Source: Candidatus Saelkia tenebricola (lineage in GTDB: Bacteria > Omnitrophota > Gorgyraeia > Kaelpiales > Kaelpiaceae). From it: a stretch of 42,524 nt of DNA. Numbering within the stretch: the first letter of the stretch is position 1; every line of letters begins with the position of its first letter. The stretch is from the NCBI GenBank assembly GCA_030765145.1, contig JAVCDA010000057.1, positions 1 through 42,524 on the forward strand. The letters are read 5' to 3'. The position numbers and the translations under genes are program-made. Shown here one piece after another: positions 23,862 to 32,062 of this stretch. Below the pieces are notes generated by a model that saw only the letters and a list, made by a program, of their open reading frames with translations, did no database searches and was not told the DNA's origin.

Positions 23862-25022
23862 ATGGTTGATTATTTATTAACTGAAGAGCAACAAATGCTT
23901 AAAGAACTTGCTCATCAGATTGCAGAGGAAAAGATTCGTCCTGTTGCAAAAGAGCATGATGAAACAGGTGAATTCCCCTGGGATATTATGAAAATTATTG
24001 CCCAGAGCGATCTTTTTGGAGTTTATATTGATGAAAAATATGGAGGTACAGGAGGAGGTGTTTTTGAGCTGGCACTGGTTACTGAAGAATTATCGCGTGC
24101 TTGTGGAGGTATAGCAGTTTGCTTCGCTGCTTCTGCATTAGGTACATATCCGATACTTTTATTCGGAAACGATAAACAAAAAGATAAATACTTGCCGGAT
24201 TTAGCAAGTGGTAAGAAATTAGCTGCTTTTGCAGTTACAGAGCCCAATGCTGGAAGTGATGCCTCTGCGATTGAGACCAAGGCTGAGAAAAAGGCAGATC
24301 ATTATGTTTTAAACGGTAGGAAGCAATGGATTACAAATGGTGGTGAGGCGGAAACTTATGTTGTTATTGCTATGACTAATAGATCTAAAGGTGCAAGAGG
24401 GGCTTCAGCTTTTATTGTTGAAAAGGGAACCCCGGGTTTTGAATTCGGTAAAAAAGAGGATAAGCTCGGGATCAGAGCGTCTGCGACAAGAGAGCTTTTA
24501 TTCAACGATTGTAAAATACCACAAGAAAATATTCTTTCTCGTGAAGGCATGGGATTTATAGTTGCCATGAAGACATTTGATTGTTCCCGTTCGGGTGTTG
24601 CTGCTCAAGCTATTGGTATTGCTCAGGGGGCTTTAGAACTAACTCTTGAGTATGCGCATCAGAGGCATCAGTTCGGTAAGCCTATAACAAGTTTTCAAGG
24701 TATACAGTTTATGCTTGCTGATATGGCCACAGAGCTTGAGGCTGCACGTGCTTTAGTGTATTCAGCCTGTCGTATGGTAGATAGCGGAGCTAAAAATGTA
24801 GCGAGGGCATCTGCTATGGCTAAGATGTATGCATCTGATGTGGCTATGAAGGTTACTACTGATTGTATCCAAATTTTTGGTGGCTATGGTTATATGAAAG
24901 AATATCCAATTGAAAAATATTTCAGAGATGCAAAGATTACTCAGATTTATGAAGGGACCAACCAGATTATGAGAGGAGTTATTGCGGCTAATTTAGTTAA
25001 GGAGTTGGCAAAAAAGAAATGA
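23862..25022 (+). CDS. Acyl-CoA dehydrogenase (butyryl/caffeyl-CoA reductase type)
   Basis: 386 aa, normal length. A flavoprotein oxidising acyl-CoA, or reducing enoyl-CoA when coupled to Etf. Motifs: AFAVTEPNAGSDASAIETKA and GRKQWITNGGEA (FAD/substrate), SAQ-like GVAAQAIGIAQGALELTLEY, QRHQFGKPITSFQGIQFMLA, DCIQIFGGYGYMKEYP and IYEGTNQIMRGVIA with the catalytic Glu. It overlaps etfB by 4 bp (ATGA). The ferredoxin-fused EtfA downstream suggests an electron-bifurcating enoyl-CoA reductase. The CoA substrate cannot be read from the sequence. Confidence 0.93.
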   Translation: MVDYLLTEEQQMLKELAHQIAEEKIRPVAKEHDETGEFPWDIMKIIAQSDLFGVYIDEKYGGTGGGVFELALVTEELSRACGGIAVCFAASALGTYPILLFGNDKQKDKYLPDLASGKKLAAFAVTEPNAGSDASAIETKAEKKADHYVLNGRKQWITNGGEAETYVVIAMTNRSKGARGASAFIVEKGTPGFEFGKKEDKLGIRASATRELLFNDCKIPQENILSREGMGFIVAMKTFDCSRSGVAAQAIGIAQGALELTLEYAHQRHQFGKPITSFQGIQFMLADMATELEAARALVYSACRMVDSGAKNVARASAMAKMYASDVAMKVTTDCIQIFGGYGYMKEYPIEKYFRDAKITQIYEGTNQIMRGVIAANLVKELAKKK

Positions 25023-25807
25023 AAATCATTGTTTGTATAAAACAGGTTCCTGATACAACAAATGTTAAAATCGATCCCGAAACTAATACATTGATTAGGG
25101 AAGGTGTTGCATCTGTTATTAATCCATTTGATATGTATGCTATCGAAGAGGGATTGCGTATTAAAGAAAGAATGGCAGGGAGTGAGGTAACGGTTGTATC
25201 TATGGGGCCGCCTCAGGCAGATATCGCTTTGCGGGAGGCAGTTTCTATGGGTGTAGATAAAGCAGTTTTAGTATCAGATAGAAAAATTGCAGGTTCGGAT
25301 ACTTGGGCTACCAGCTATATTTTGTCAAAAGCGATTCAAAAGATTTCTGATTTTAACCTGATTTTATGCGGTAAACAGGCGAGTGACGGAGATACAGCTC
25401 AGGTTGGACCTGGTATTTCTTCCTGGCTGGATATCCCTCAGGTTACATATGTAAAAAAGATAGAAAAAATAGAAGTGGATAAAGCTATTGTTGAAAGAAT
25501 GACTGAGGAAGGTTTTGATATTGTAGAAATACCATTACCTTGTCTTTTTACAGTTGTTAAAGAAATTAATGAGCCGCGCCTTCCTTCTTTAAAGGGGAAA
25601 ATGAAAGCGAAAAAAATCGAAATCCCTATCTGGGGTGTAGATGATTTAGAATTAGATGAGGGAAAAATAGGATTGAATGGTTCTCCTACCAGGGTGGTTA
25701 AAATATTTACTCCTTCCGCAAGAGAGAAAGGGATGATTTTAGACGGCAAAGCAGCAGAATCTGTTAATAAAATCGCAGCTTTATTAGAGGATGTAATTAT
25801 AGGATGA
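25019..25807 (+). CDS. etfB: Electron transfer flavoprotein beta subunit
   Basis: 262 aa. It pairs with EtfA to shuttle electrons from or to the acyl-CoA dehydrogenase. Typical EtfB features are MKIIVCIKQVPDTTNVKIDP, INPFDMYAIEEGLRIKE, EVTVVSMGPPQADIALREAV, GVDKAVLVSDR, CGKQASDGDTAQVGPGISSW and LPCLFTVVKEINEPRLPSLK. The ATGA overlap at its start and 4-bp overlap at its end show tight coupling. Confidence 0.95.
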   Translation: MKIIVCIKQVPDTTNVKIDPETNTLIREGVASVINPFDMYAIEEGLRIKERMAGSEVTVVSMGPPQADIALREAVSMGVDKAVLVSDRKIAGSDTWATSYILSKAIQKISDFNLILCGKQASDGDTAQVGPGISSWLDIPQVTYVKKIEKIEVDKAIVERMTEEGFDIVEIPLPCLFTVVKEINEPRLPSLKGKMKAKKIEIPIWGVDDLELDEGKIGLNGSPTRVVKIFTPSAREKGMILDGKAAESVNKIAALLEDVIIG

Positions 25808-26991
25808 TAAAAATAGTATTAGATAAATGTACAGGCTGTACTCTTTGTGTTAAGTCTTGTCCTTTTGCGGCTATTGAAATAGTGAATAAAAAGGCAGTAA
25901 TTGATTTAACAAAATGTAATCTCTGCGGGGCATGTGTTGATGTATGTTCTTTTGAAGCCATAGTAATTGAGCGAGAAGAAGAAAAAAAAGATGTATCTGG
26001 ATATAAAAATGTTTGGGTTTTTGCAGAACAGAAAAAAGGTTTAATACAGCCGGTTGTATATGAGCTTTTGGGCAAGGGTAAAGAGTTAGCCCAGCAATTA
26101 AATTCTCAGCTTTGGGCTGTTTTGCTCGGGGCGGATATTAAAGAGAAAGCTTCTGAGCTTATTGAAAGAGGTGCGGATAAAGTTATTGTTGCTGAAGGTG
26201 CGCTTTTAGCAAATTATCTTGATGAGCCGTATACGCAAGTTTTGGTTGATTTAATAAAAAAATATAAGCCGGAAATAATTCTTTCAGGAGCAACTACTAT
26301 CGGGCGTGCTCTGGTTTCCCGGGTTGCCGTAAACATTGGCGCTGGGCTTACTGCCGATTGCACAGGATTAGAGATAGATCCTGAAAGCAAACTTTTACTG
26401 CAAACCAGGCCTGCTTTTGGCGGGAACATAATGGCGACGATTATTACTCCTAATCATAGACCGCAAATGGCAACAGTGCGTCATAAGGTGATGAAAGAAA
26501 GCCAGATAGACACAAGTAGAGAAGGGGAGGTTGAGGTTTTAAATTACAATGGCAAGCTGAGTTCCCGTACTCGTGTGTTAGACATGATTGACGAGGTAGG
26601 TAAAACCGTTAATCTTACTGAGGCTGATATAATAGTTTCCGGCGGTTACGGGTTAGGTAAGCCTGAGAATTTCAAGTTGATTGAGGAGTTAGCGGAAATT
26701 TTAGGCGGTGCGGTTGGTGCATCTCGGTCTGCGGTTGATAACGATTGGATTCCTTACTCTCATCAGGTAGGACAAACAGGACGTACTGTCTGTCCGAAAT
26801 TGTATGTTGCATGCGGAATCTCAGGACAGATTCAGCATTTAGTGGGGATGCAGTCTTCAGATGTGATTGTGGCGATTAACAAAGATTCGGAAGCGCCGAT
26901 ATTTAAAGTTGCAACTTATGGAATAGTCGGTGATCTTTTTGAAATAGTTCCCTTGTTTATGAAAAGATTCAAGGAAATATTAAAAAAGTGA
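25804..26991 (+). CDS. etfA: EtfA with N-terminal double [4Fe-4S] ferredoxin domain
   Basis: 395 aa. Residues 1-50 hold two ferredoxin motifs: Cys9-x2-Cys12-x2-Cys15-x3-Cys19, and Cys38-x2-Cys41-x2-Cys44-x3-Cys48. The EtfA body follows (VWVFAEQKKGLIQPVVYELL-type start, ILSGATTIGRALVSRVAVN, GLTADCTGLEI, TRPAFGGNIMATI) with the FAD-binding HQVGQTGRTVCPKLYVACGI and SGQIQHLVGM. Ferredoxin-fused EtfA is known from the caffeyl-CoA reductase complex (CarE) and lactate dehydrogenase (LctC), both linked to flavin-based electron bifurcation. The iron-sulfur head would exchange electrons with ferredoxin. Confidence 0.95.
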   Translation: MIKIVLDKCTGCTLCVKSCPFAAIEIVNKKAVIDLTKCNLCGACVDVCSFEAIVIEREEEKKDVSGYKNVWVFAEQKKGLIQPVVYELLGKGKELAQQLNSQLWAVLLGADIKEKASELIERGADKVIVAEGALLANYLDEPYTQVLVDLIKKYKPEIILSGATTIGRALVSRVAVNIGAGLTADCTGLEIDPESKLLLQTRPAFGGNIMATIITPNHRPQMATVRHKVMKESQIDTSREGEVEVLNYNGKLSSRTRVLDMIDEVGKTVNLTEADIIVSGGYGLGKPENFKLIEELAEILGGAVGASRSAVDNDWIPYSHQVGQTGRTVCPKLYVACGISGQIQHLVGMQSSDVIVAINKDSEAPIFKVATYGIVGDLFEIVPLFMKRFKEILKK

Positions 26992-27001
26992 GGATAGAAA
27001 A

Positions 27002-28222
27002 TTGAAAGTAGAAGATACCTATGTAAACCTTATCAAAGATGTTTTTTATTTACTCTCTGTAGCTCAGGATTTAGATGAGAAGGGGAAGTATGACCATGGA
27101 ATAAGGGTTGCTCTTTTAGCGGAGAAAATTGCCAGCCTTATGCTTCCGGAGGAAACTGATTTGCTTTTCTTTGCTGGATTACTCCATGATATAGGCGGAT
27201 TAGGTTCGAGAAATCATATCTTGCATCATCCGGATTTGATAGATCAGATTCAAGATCCAGATATATTTGAGCATCCGTATAGAGGGGTACATCTTATAAG
27301 AATGTTTCCGACTTTGTTTAAAGGGCAATATAAGATGTCGGACTATATATTTGAACATCATGAATGGTGGAAAGGCGTAGGGTATCCCCGCCAGTATAAA
27401 GGAGAAGAAATATTCCTGGGTGCAAGGATACTAAGGGCAGCGGATGCTTTTGATATTTATTCGCGTAGAGGTGGTGATACAAGCAAAGAGCAAATCTTAC
27501 CCCAAAACGCATTCCCGATTTTAGAAGTCAACGAAGAAATCGACCCGGCTATTTTTAAAGTGCTGCAGGATATAGTTAAAGACACAGAGTTTATGAATTT
27601 CTATCTTAATCCGCAGGAAAGGATTTTAGAATATATCAGGGTAAAGAACCTTGATCTTATCCTCGATGTTAAAGATGAAGATGCTCTATTTTCTTTTATC
27701 GGATATCTTATTGATTTTAAAATTGATTCCAATGGAATCGGTCATTCAGAAGGAGATGTGCATTATAGTGTACAAATTGCGCGGGCATTAAAACTGGATG
27801 AGACAGAAGTTACTCAAATAGGCAGGGCAGCATATTTGCATGATATAGGTAAGCTATCTATTCCTCATGTGGTTTTAAATAAACCTGCCTGGTTGACGGA
27901 ACAGGAATGGCAGATAGTAAAGAAGCATTCTGAAGTAACAGCTCAGCTGTTGGAATCCATTCCTTCATTAAAGAAGTACTCTTTTGCCGGGGCTCATCAT
28001 GAACGCTGGGATGGGAAAGGTTATTATCAAGGGTTAAAAGAAGAAGAAATCCCCTTAGGAGCAAGGATAATTTCTGTAGCCGATGCTTTAGATGCTATGA
28101 CTTCCAAAAGGCCCTACAGGCCGGTGCTTACGTTTAAAGAAGCATTGAGTGAGCTTGAGAAAAATTCCGGAACACAATTTGATCCTAAAATAATTGAAGT
28201 GACGCTTGAAATTTACAAGTGA
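27002..28222 (+). CDS. Tandem HD-domain protein with C-terminal HD-GYP-like domain
   Basis: 406 aa with two HD hydrolase domains. The first (about 30-165) has YDHGIRVALLAEKI, FAGLLHDIGGLG and FEHHEWWKGVGYP. The second (about 245-400) has LHDIGKLSIPHVVLNKPAWL, GAHHERWDGKGYYQGLKEEE, IPLGARIISVADALDAMTSK and RPYRP, matching HD-GYP with the GYP element changed to GYY. HD-GYP proteins hydrolyse cyclic dinucleotides; no receiver or sensor domain is attached. It has a TTG start with AGGA eight bases upstream, 10 bp after etfA. The GTG of the next gene overlaps its stop. Confidence 0.86.
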   Translation: MKVEDTYVNLIKDVFYLLSVAQDLDEKGKYDHGIRVALLAEKIASLMLPEETDLLFFAGLLHDIGGLGSRNHILHHPDLIDQIQDPDIFEHPYRGVHLIRMFPTLFKGQYKMSDYIFEHHEWWKGVGYPRQYKGEEIFLGARILRAADAFDIYSRRGGDTSKEQILPQNAFPILEVNEEIDPAIFKVLQDIVKDTEFMNFYLNPQERILEYIRVKNLDLILDVKDEDALFSFIGYLIDFKIDSNGIGHSEGDVHYSVQIARALKLDETEVTQIGRAAYLHDIGKLSIPHVVLNKPAWLTEQEWQIVKKHSEVTAQLLESIPSLKKYSFAGAHHERWDGKGYYQGLKEEEIPLGARIISVADALDAMTSKRPYRPVLTFKEALSELEKNSGTQFDPKIIEVTLEIYK

Positions 28223-28968
28223 AACCTTTTCTTTTAGCTTTTGTGCAAGGAGTTACTGAATTTCTTCCCGTAAGCAGTTCCGGACATTTATCTATATTAG
28301 AGCATTTGTTTCATATTCAGGGGAACTATATTTTTACAGTATATCTACATATTGCAACTACAGGTGCGATTATATTTTATCTGCATTCTGATATCAGGAA
28401 ATTATTTACAGATATTACTGGTGTTATAAAAATTATATTAGCTTTTGCTATTACTGTGCTAGTAGCAGTTTTCATGAAAAAATATGCTTTAATTGCATTT
28501 ACAAATTTAAATTTCATAGGGATATGTTTTTTTATTACTGCAGCTTTTCTTTTTCTTTCTGACCGTAGGAGAGAAATGATGAATGAGATAAGCTTTAAGT
28601 CAGCTTTAATCATCGGTTTTGTTCAAGGGTTGGCAGTTCTTCCAGGAATTTCTCGGTCTGGGGTTACAGTTGCAGCTGCAATATTACTGGGGGTAAAACC
28701 GGCTTCGGCATTTAAGTTTTCTTTTCTTTTAGCAATACCGACAATTTTAGGCGCAGGTATATATGAAATGGGAAGTATTAGTAATTTATTGGCTGAATTT
28801 GAATTTGTTACATCTTATCTGTTATCTTTTGCTACAGCGTTTATAGTAGGAGTTATTTCTTTAATGATATTTAAAAAACTGATTGAAAGAAAGAAACTTT
28901 TATTTTTTGCTCTTTATTGTTGTATAATAGGTGCAATAAGTCTATTGATTGGAGGTTTAAAGTGTTGA
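28219..28968 (+). CDS. uppP: Undecaprenyl-diphosphatase (BacA/UppP)
   Basis: 249 aa, multi-pass membrane protein. It recycles the lipid carrier for peptidoglycan and glycan synthesis. The two signature motifs are FVQGVTEFLPVSSSGHLSIL and GFVQGLAVLPGISRSGVTVA. It is slightly shorter than E. coli UppP (273 aa). The GTG start overlaps the HD gene's stop by 4 bp. The 3' end overlaps the argC start by 7 bp. Confidence 0.95.
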   Translation: MKPFLLAFVQGVTEFLPVSSSGHLSILEHLFHIQGNYIFTVYLHIATTGAIIFYLHSDIRKLFTDITGVIKIILAFAITVLVAVFMKKYALIAFTNLNFIGICFFITAAFLFLSDRRREMMNEISFKSALIIGFVQGLAVLPGISRSGVTVAAAILLGVKPASAFKFSFLLAIPTILGAGIYEMGSISNLLAEFEFVTSYLLSFATAFIVGVISLMIFKKLIERKKLLFFALYCCIIGAISLLIGGLKC

Positions 28969-29978
28969 ATATAGGTATTTTAGGAGCATTGGGTTATACA
29001 GGATGTGAGATCATAAGCTATCTTACCAAACATCCTAAAGTGAAAATTGTAAAACTTTGGGATAAAGAGATGATTAACAAAAAGATTTCTTCTATATTTC
29101 CTGAGTTTAAAAATATTCTGGATATTAAAATTCAGGAATTTAATATTAAAGATCTTAAAAATATCGATGTTGTATTCCTATCTCTGCCGCACACTGTTTC
29201 TTTGAAGCTGGCTCCTGAAATTGTAGGTAAAGTGAAATTAGTTATAGATTTATCGGCGGATTATAGGTTTCAAGATGCAGGAATTTATGAAAAGTGGTAT
29301 GGAATAAAGCATGAAGATAAGAAAAACCTAAAGGGTGCTGTTTATGGTTTGCCAGAAATTATGCGGGATAAAATAAAGGGTGCGCAATTTATTGCTAATC
29401 CCGGTTGCTATCCAACCAGTATGATTTTAGGTCTGTACCCTTTAGCCAAAGAAGGGCTGTTAAAAAATGCCAATGTTATAGTTGATGCTAAGACAGGGGC
29501 ATCAGGTGCAGGCAGAAAAAAGAGCAACGATTTATTGGCTAAAGATATAAATGAAAACATAAAACCCTACAAAGTGAATAAACATCAGCATATGCCGGAA
29601 GTTGTCCATTTTCTCCAAAACGAATTCAACGTTAAGTTCAATTTAAACTTTATACCTCAGCTCATTTCTTTAAAGAGAGGAATAATGAGCATGATTTATG
29701 TAATTTTTAAAAATAAACCGGCTAAAAATCTATATCCAATTTACAAGAAATATTATGGCAAAGAACAGTTTGTAAGGCTATACAATAAAGGTTTTTATCC
29801 AGAGCTCAAGGGTATTTTAAACAGTAATTTTTGCGATTTAGGATATTTAGATTTTTTAGATACCAATACTTTTCTTATTATTTCGTGTATTGACAATTTG
29901 GGTAAAGGTGCCGCATCTCAGGCGGTTCAGAATATGAATGTTGCATTAGGGCTAAAAGAATCTATGAGTTTATTATGA
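28962..29978 (+). CDS. argC: N-acetyl-gamma-glutamyl-phosphate reductase
   Basis: 338 aa from GTG 28962 (GGAGG six bases upstream; the frame opens further upstream inside uppP). It performs the third step of arginine synthesis, reducing acetylglutamyl phosphate with NADPH. It has the nucleotide loop IGILGALGYTGCEIISYL, FLSLPHTVSLKLAP, the catalytic Cys in IANPGCYPTSMILGLYPL and the active-site His region KHQHMPEV. It overlaps argJ by 4 bp. Confidence 0.95.
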   Translation: MLNIGILGALGYTGCEIISYLTKHPKVKIVKLWDKEMINKKISSIFPEFKNILDIKIQEFNIKDLKNIDVVFLSLPHTVSLKLAPEIVGKVKLVIDLSADYRFQDAGIYEKWYGIKHEDKKNLKGAVYGLPEIMRDKIKGAQFIANPGCYPTSMILGLYPLAKEGLLKNANVIVDAKTGASGAGRKKSNDLLAKDINENIKPYKVNKHQHMPEVVHFLQNEFNVKFNLNFIPQLISLKRGIMSMIYVIFKNKPAKNLYPIYKKYYGKEQFVRLYNKGFYPELKGILNSNFCDLGYLDFLDTNTFLIISCIDNLGKGAASQAVQNMNVALGLKESMSLL

Positions 29979-31129
29979 AATCACCAAAAGGATTTTTATT
30001 TAACGGAATCAACAGCGGGATAAAGAGAAAGGATAATGATTTAGCAGTTATAATTTGTGAGCCCTATGCTCATGCAGTAGGATTTTTTACCAGTAATGAA
30101 TTCCAGGCAGAATCTCTACTCGTAACTAAAAAACATATTTTAAATGATAAGATTGCAGCTATTGTTGTTAATAGCGGGTGTGCAAACTGTGCTCTTGGTA
30201 AGAGAGGTATGAATTCAGCTCTAAAAATATGTAAGAAATGCGCTGATGAACTCGGGGTTGATGAGGAAGAGATTTTAATTTGTTCAACGGGTACAATAGG
30301 TGTGCCTTTGCCGGATAAAAAGATTATATCTAGCGTTAAAAAGTTAATAAGTGGTGCTTTGCCTGAGAAATCTATGGATTTTGCTAAAGCGATTATGACT
30401 ACTGATAAGTTTCCGAAACATGAATCTATTAAATTAAAGAATGGAGTAAGTATACTTGGAATTGCCAAAGGTGCCGGCATGATAGAGCCCAATTTGGCGA
30501 CCACATTATGTTTTCTGCTCACAGATGCTAAAATTAAAAAAACCTCTTTTAAGAAAATTGTTAAGCAAATTCTGGAAGTAACATTTAACAGGATTTCAGT
30601 AGATGCTGATGAAAGTACAAACGATACTTTGCTTGCTATTTCTAATGCTGCTTCAGGGGTTAATGTTGAAGAGTCAAAAGAATATTTAGATGAGTTTACA
30701 AAAGGTGTTTTTTCAGTATTGAGTAGACTTTCGTATCAAATAGTTAAAAACGGAGAAGGTGCGACCAAGGTTGTAAAGATTACTGTTAAACGTTCCAAAA
30801 GTAAGGCTATTGCTGAGAAAATTGCTAGAAAACTCGCATCATCCATGCTCTTTAAAACCTCTATTTACGGAAATCGTGCTAATTGGGGAAGGATTATATC
30901 ATCAATTGGTTCCCTGAAGTTAGGTGTAGGTAAGAGTCTAGATGTTTATTATGGAAGCACAAAGGTTGTTAATAATGGAGTGAGTATGTATAATAATAAA
31001 AAGCAGGCAGATGTTTATTTAAAGAAGAATAAAGAAGTTGAGGTAATTATCGATTTAAAGAAAGGCAGCTTGAAGTTTTGGATTTATACGACTGATCTAA
31101 GTCCTCAATATGTGGAGATGAATAAATAA
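29975..31129 (+). CDS. argJ: Glutamate N-acetyltransferase (ArgJ)
   Basis: 384 aa. It transfers acetyl from N-acetylornithine to glutamate, recycling acetyl in arginine synthesis. ArgJ self-cleaves before a nucleophilic Thr, and the site is visible in AKGAGMIEPNLATTLCFLLT. Other family motifs are AIVVNSGCANCALGKRGM, CSTGTIGVPLP, IMTTDKFPK, SVDADESTNDTLLAI and GNRANWGRII. Its presence indicates the cyclic acetyl pathway. It overlaps argC by 4 bp, and its final base overlaps argB's ATG. Confidence 0.95.
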   Translation: MKSPKGFLFNGINSGIKRKDNDLAVIICEPYAHAVGFFTSNEFQAESLLVTKKHILNDKIAAIVVNSGCANCALGKRGMNSALKICKKCADELGVDEEEILICSTGTIGVPLPDKKIISSVKKLISGALPEKSMDFAKAIMTTDKFPKHESIKLKNGVSILGIAKGAGMIEPNLATTLCFLLTDAKIKKTSFKKIVKQILEVTFNRISVDADESTNDTLLAISNAASGVNVEESKEYLDEFTKGVFSVLSRLSYQIVKNGEGATKVVKITVKRSKSKAIAEKIARKLASSMLFKTSIYGNRANWGRIISSIGSLKLGVGKSLDVYYGSTKVVNNGVSMYNNKKQADVYLKKNKEVEVIIDLKKGSLKFWIYTTDLSPQYVEMNK

Positions 31130-31977
31130 TGGAAGAGATAATTAAAAAAGCTCAAATACTGGTAGATGCTTTTCCTTATATAAAGCAGTTTAAAGATAAA
31201 ATTGTTGTAATAAAATACGGTGGACGTGCTCTTTTAAATGAAGAGGCAAAGAGAAATATTTTAGAAGATATTGCATTTATGTCTCTTGTTGGAATTAAGC
31301 TGGTTATTATTCACGGTGGAGGGTATAAAATCACAGAGCATATAGCTCAATCGGGTGGTATCTCAAAATTCATTGAAGGAATACGCATAACAAATAAGAA
31401 AACAATGCAGGTAGCTTATCGGGTTCTGAAAGAGATGAATAAAGAATTAGTCTCGGAATTAGGTATGCTTAATGCCGAAGCAGAAGGTATAGATTCCAAA
31501 GTATCAGGAGAGATTTGTGTAAAACAGGAGTCCAAAAATCTGGGGTATGTCGGGGTGGTTAAAAAGATTAATAATACCGGAATTATAAAGCTTATCAATA
31601 ATAATGTTATCCCGGTGATAATGCCTGTGGGTGTAGATAAAGATAAAGAGCTTCATAATATAAATGCAGATGATATGGCAGCTGAAATTGCGATAAGTTT
31701 AGGAGCAGAAAAATTGGTTCTCTTAACAGATGTCCAGGGTATTCTAAGAGCTAAAGAAGATGAGAAAACTTTGATTCCGACATTAAATGTTTCTGAAGTA
31801 GATGAGCTAATAAAGATTGGGGTTATAAGCGGAGGGATGATTCCTAAAGTTAAGTCTTGCCTGCATGCTTTAGGAAATGGAGTTAAGAAAACGCATATTT
31901 TAGACGGACGTGTTTCACATGTTATTTTACTCGAGGTGTTTACGACAGAAGGTGTTGGCACAGAGATCGTAAAATAA
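31129..31977 (+). CDS. argB: Acetylglutamate kinase
   Basis: 282 aa. It phosphorylates N-acetylglutamate in arginine synthesis. Amino-acid-kinase motifs are VVIKYGGRALLNEEAKR, LVIIHGGGYKITEHIAQ, RITNKKTMQVAYRVL, PVGVDKDKELHNINADDMAA and GGMIPKVKSCLHAL. The YGGRAL segment takes the place of the commoner YGGNAM. It follows argJ without a gap. argD and argF are not in this window. Confidence 0.95.
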   Translation: MEEIIKKAQILVDAFPYIKQFKDKIVVIKYGGRALLNEEAKRNILEDIAFMSLVGIKLVIIHGGGYKITEHIAQSGGISKFIEGIRITNKKTMQVAYRVLKEMNKELVSELGMLNAEAEGIDSKVSGEICVKQESKNLGYVGVVKKINNTGIIKLINNNVIPVIMPVGVDKDKELHNINADDMAAEIAISLGAEKLVLLTDVQGILRAKEDEKTLIPTLNVSEVDELIKIGVISGGMIPKVKSCLHALGNGVKKTHILDGRVSHVILLEVFTTEGVGTEIVK

Positions 31978-32021
31978 ATCTTTTTTTTCAAGAAAGTTCT
32001 TTATTCTTTTGTTTTTTTTAG

Positions 32022-32027
32022 TATAAT
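32022..32027 (+). promoter_or_regulatory. TATAAT -10 box before pckG
   Basis: A perfect TATAAT lies 35 bp before the TTG start, in an otherwise T-rich 85-bp gap after argB. No good -35 is visible. Confidence 0.4.
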
Positions 32028-32062
32028 AGTGAGCCAAATAATTTTAAATTAAGGAGTACAGA

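Noticed and set aside
28917-28961. Longer argC starting inside uppP
   Set aside because: The GGAGG at 28951-28955 and the ArgC family N-terminus (IGILGALGYTG) both support GTG 28962.
30070-30522. 150-codon minus-strand frame inside argJ
   Set aside because: Shadow of the well-conserved argJ reading frame; composition is serine/leucine-rich without recognisable motifs.
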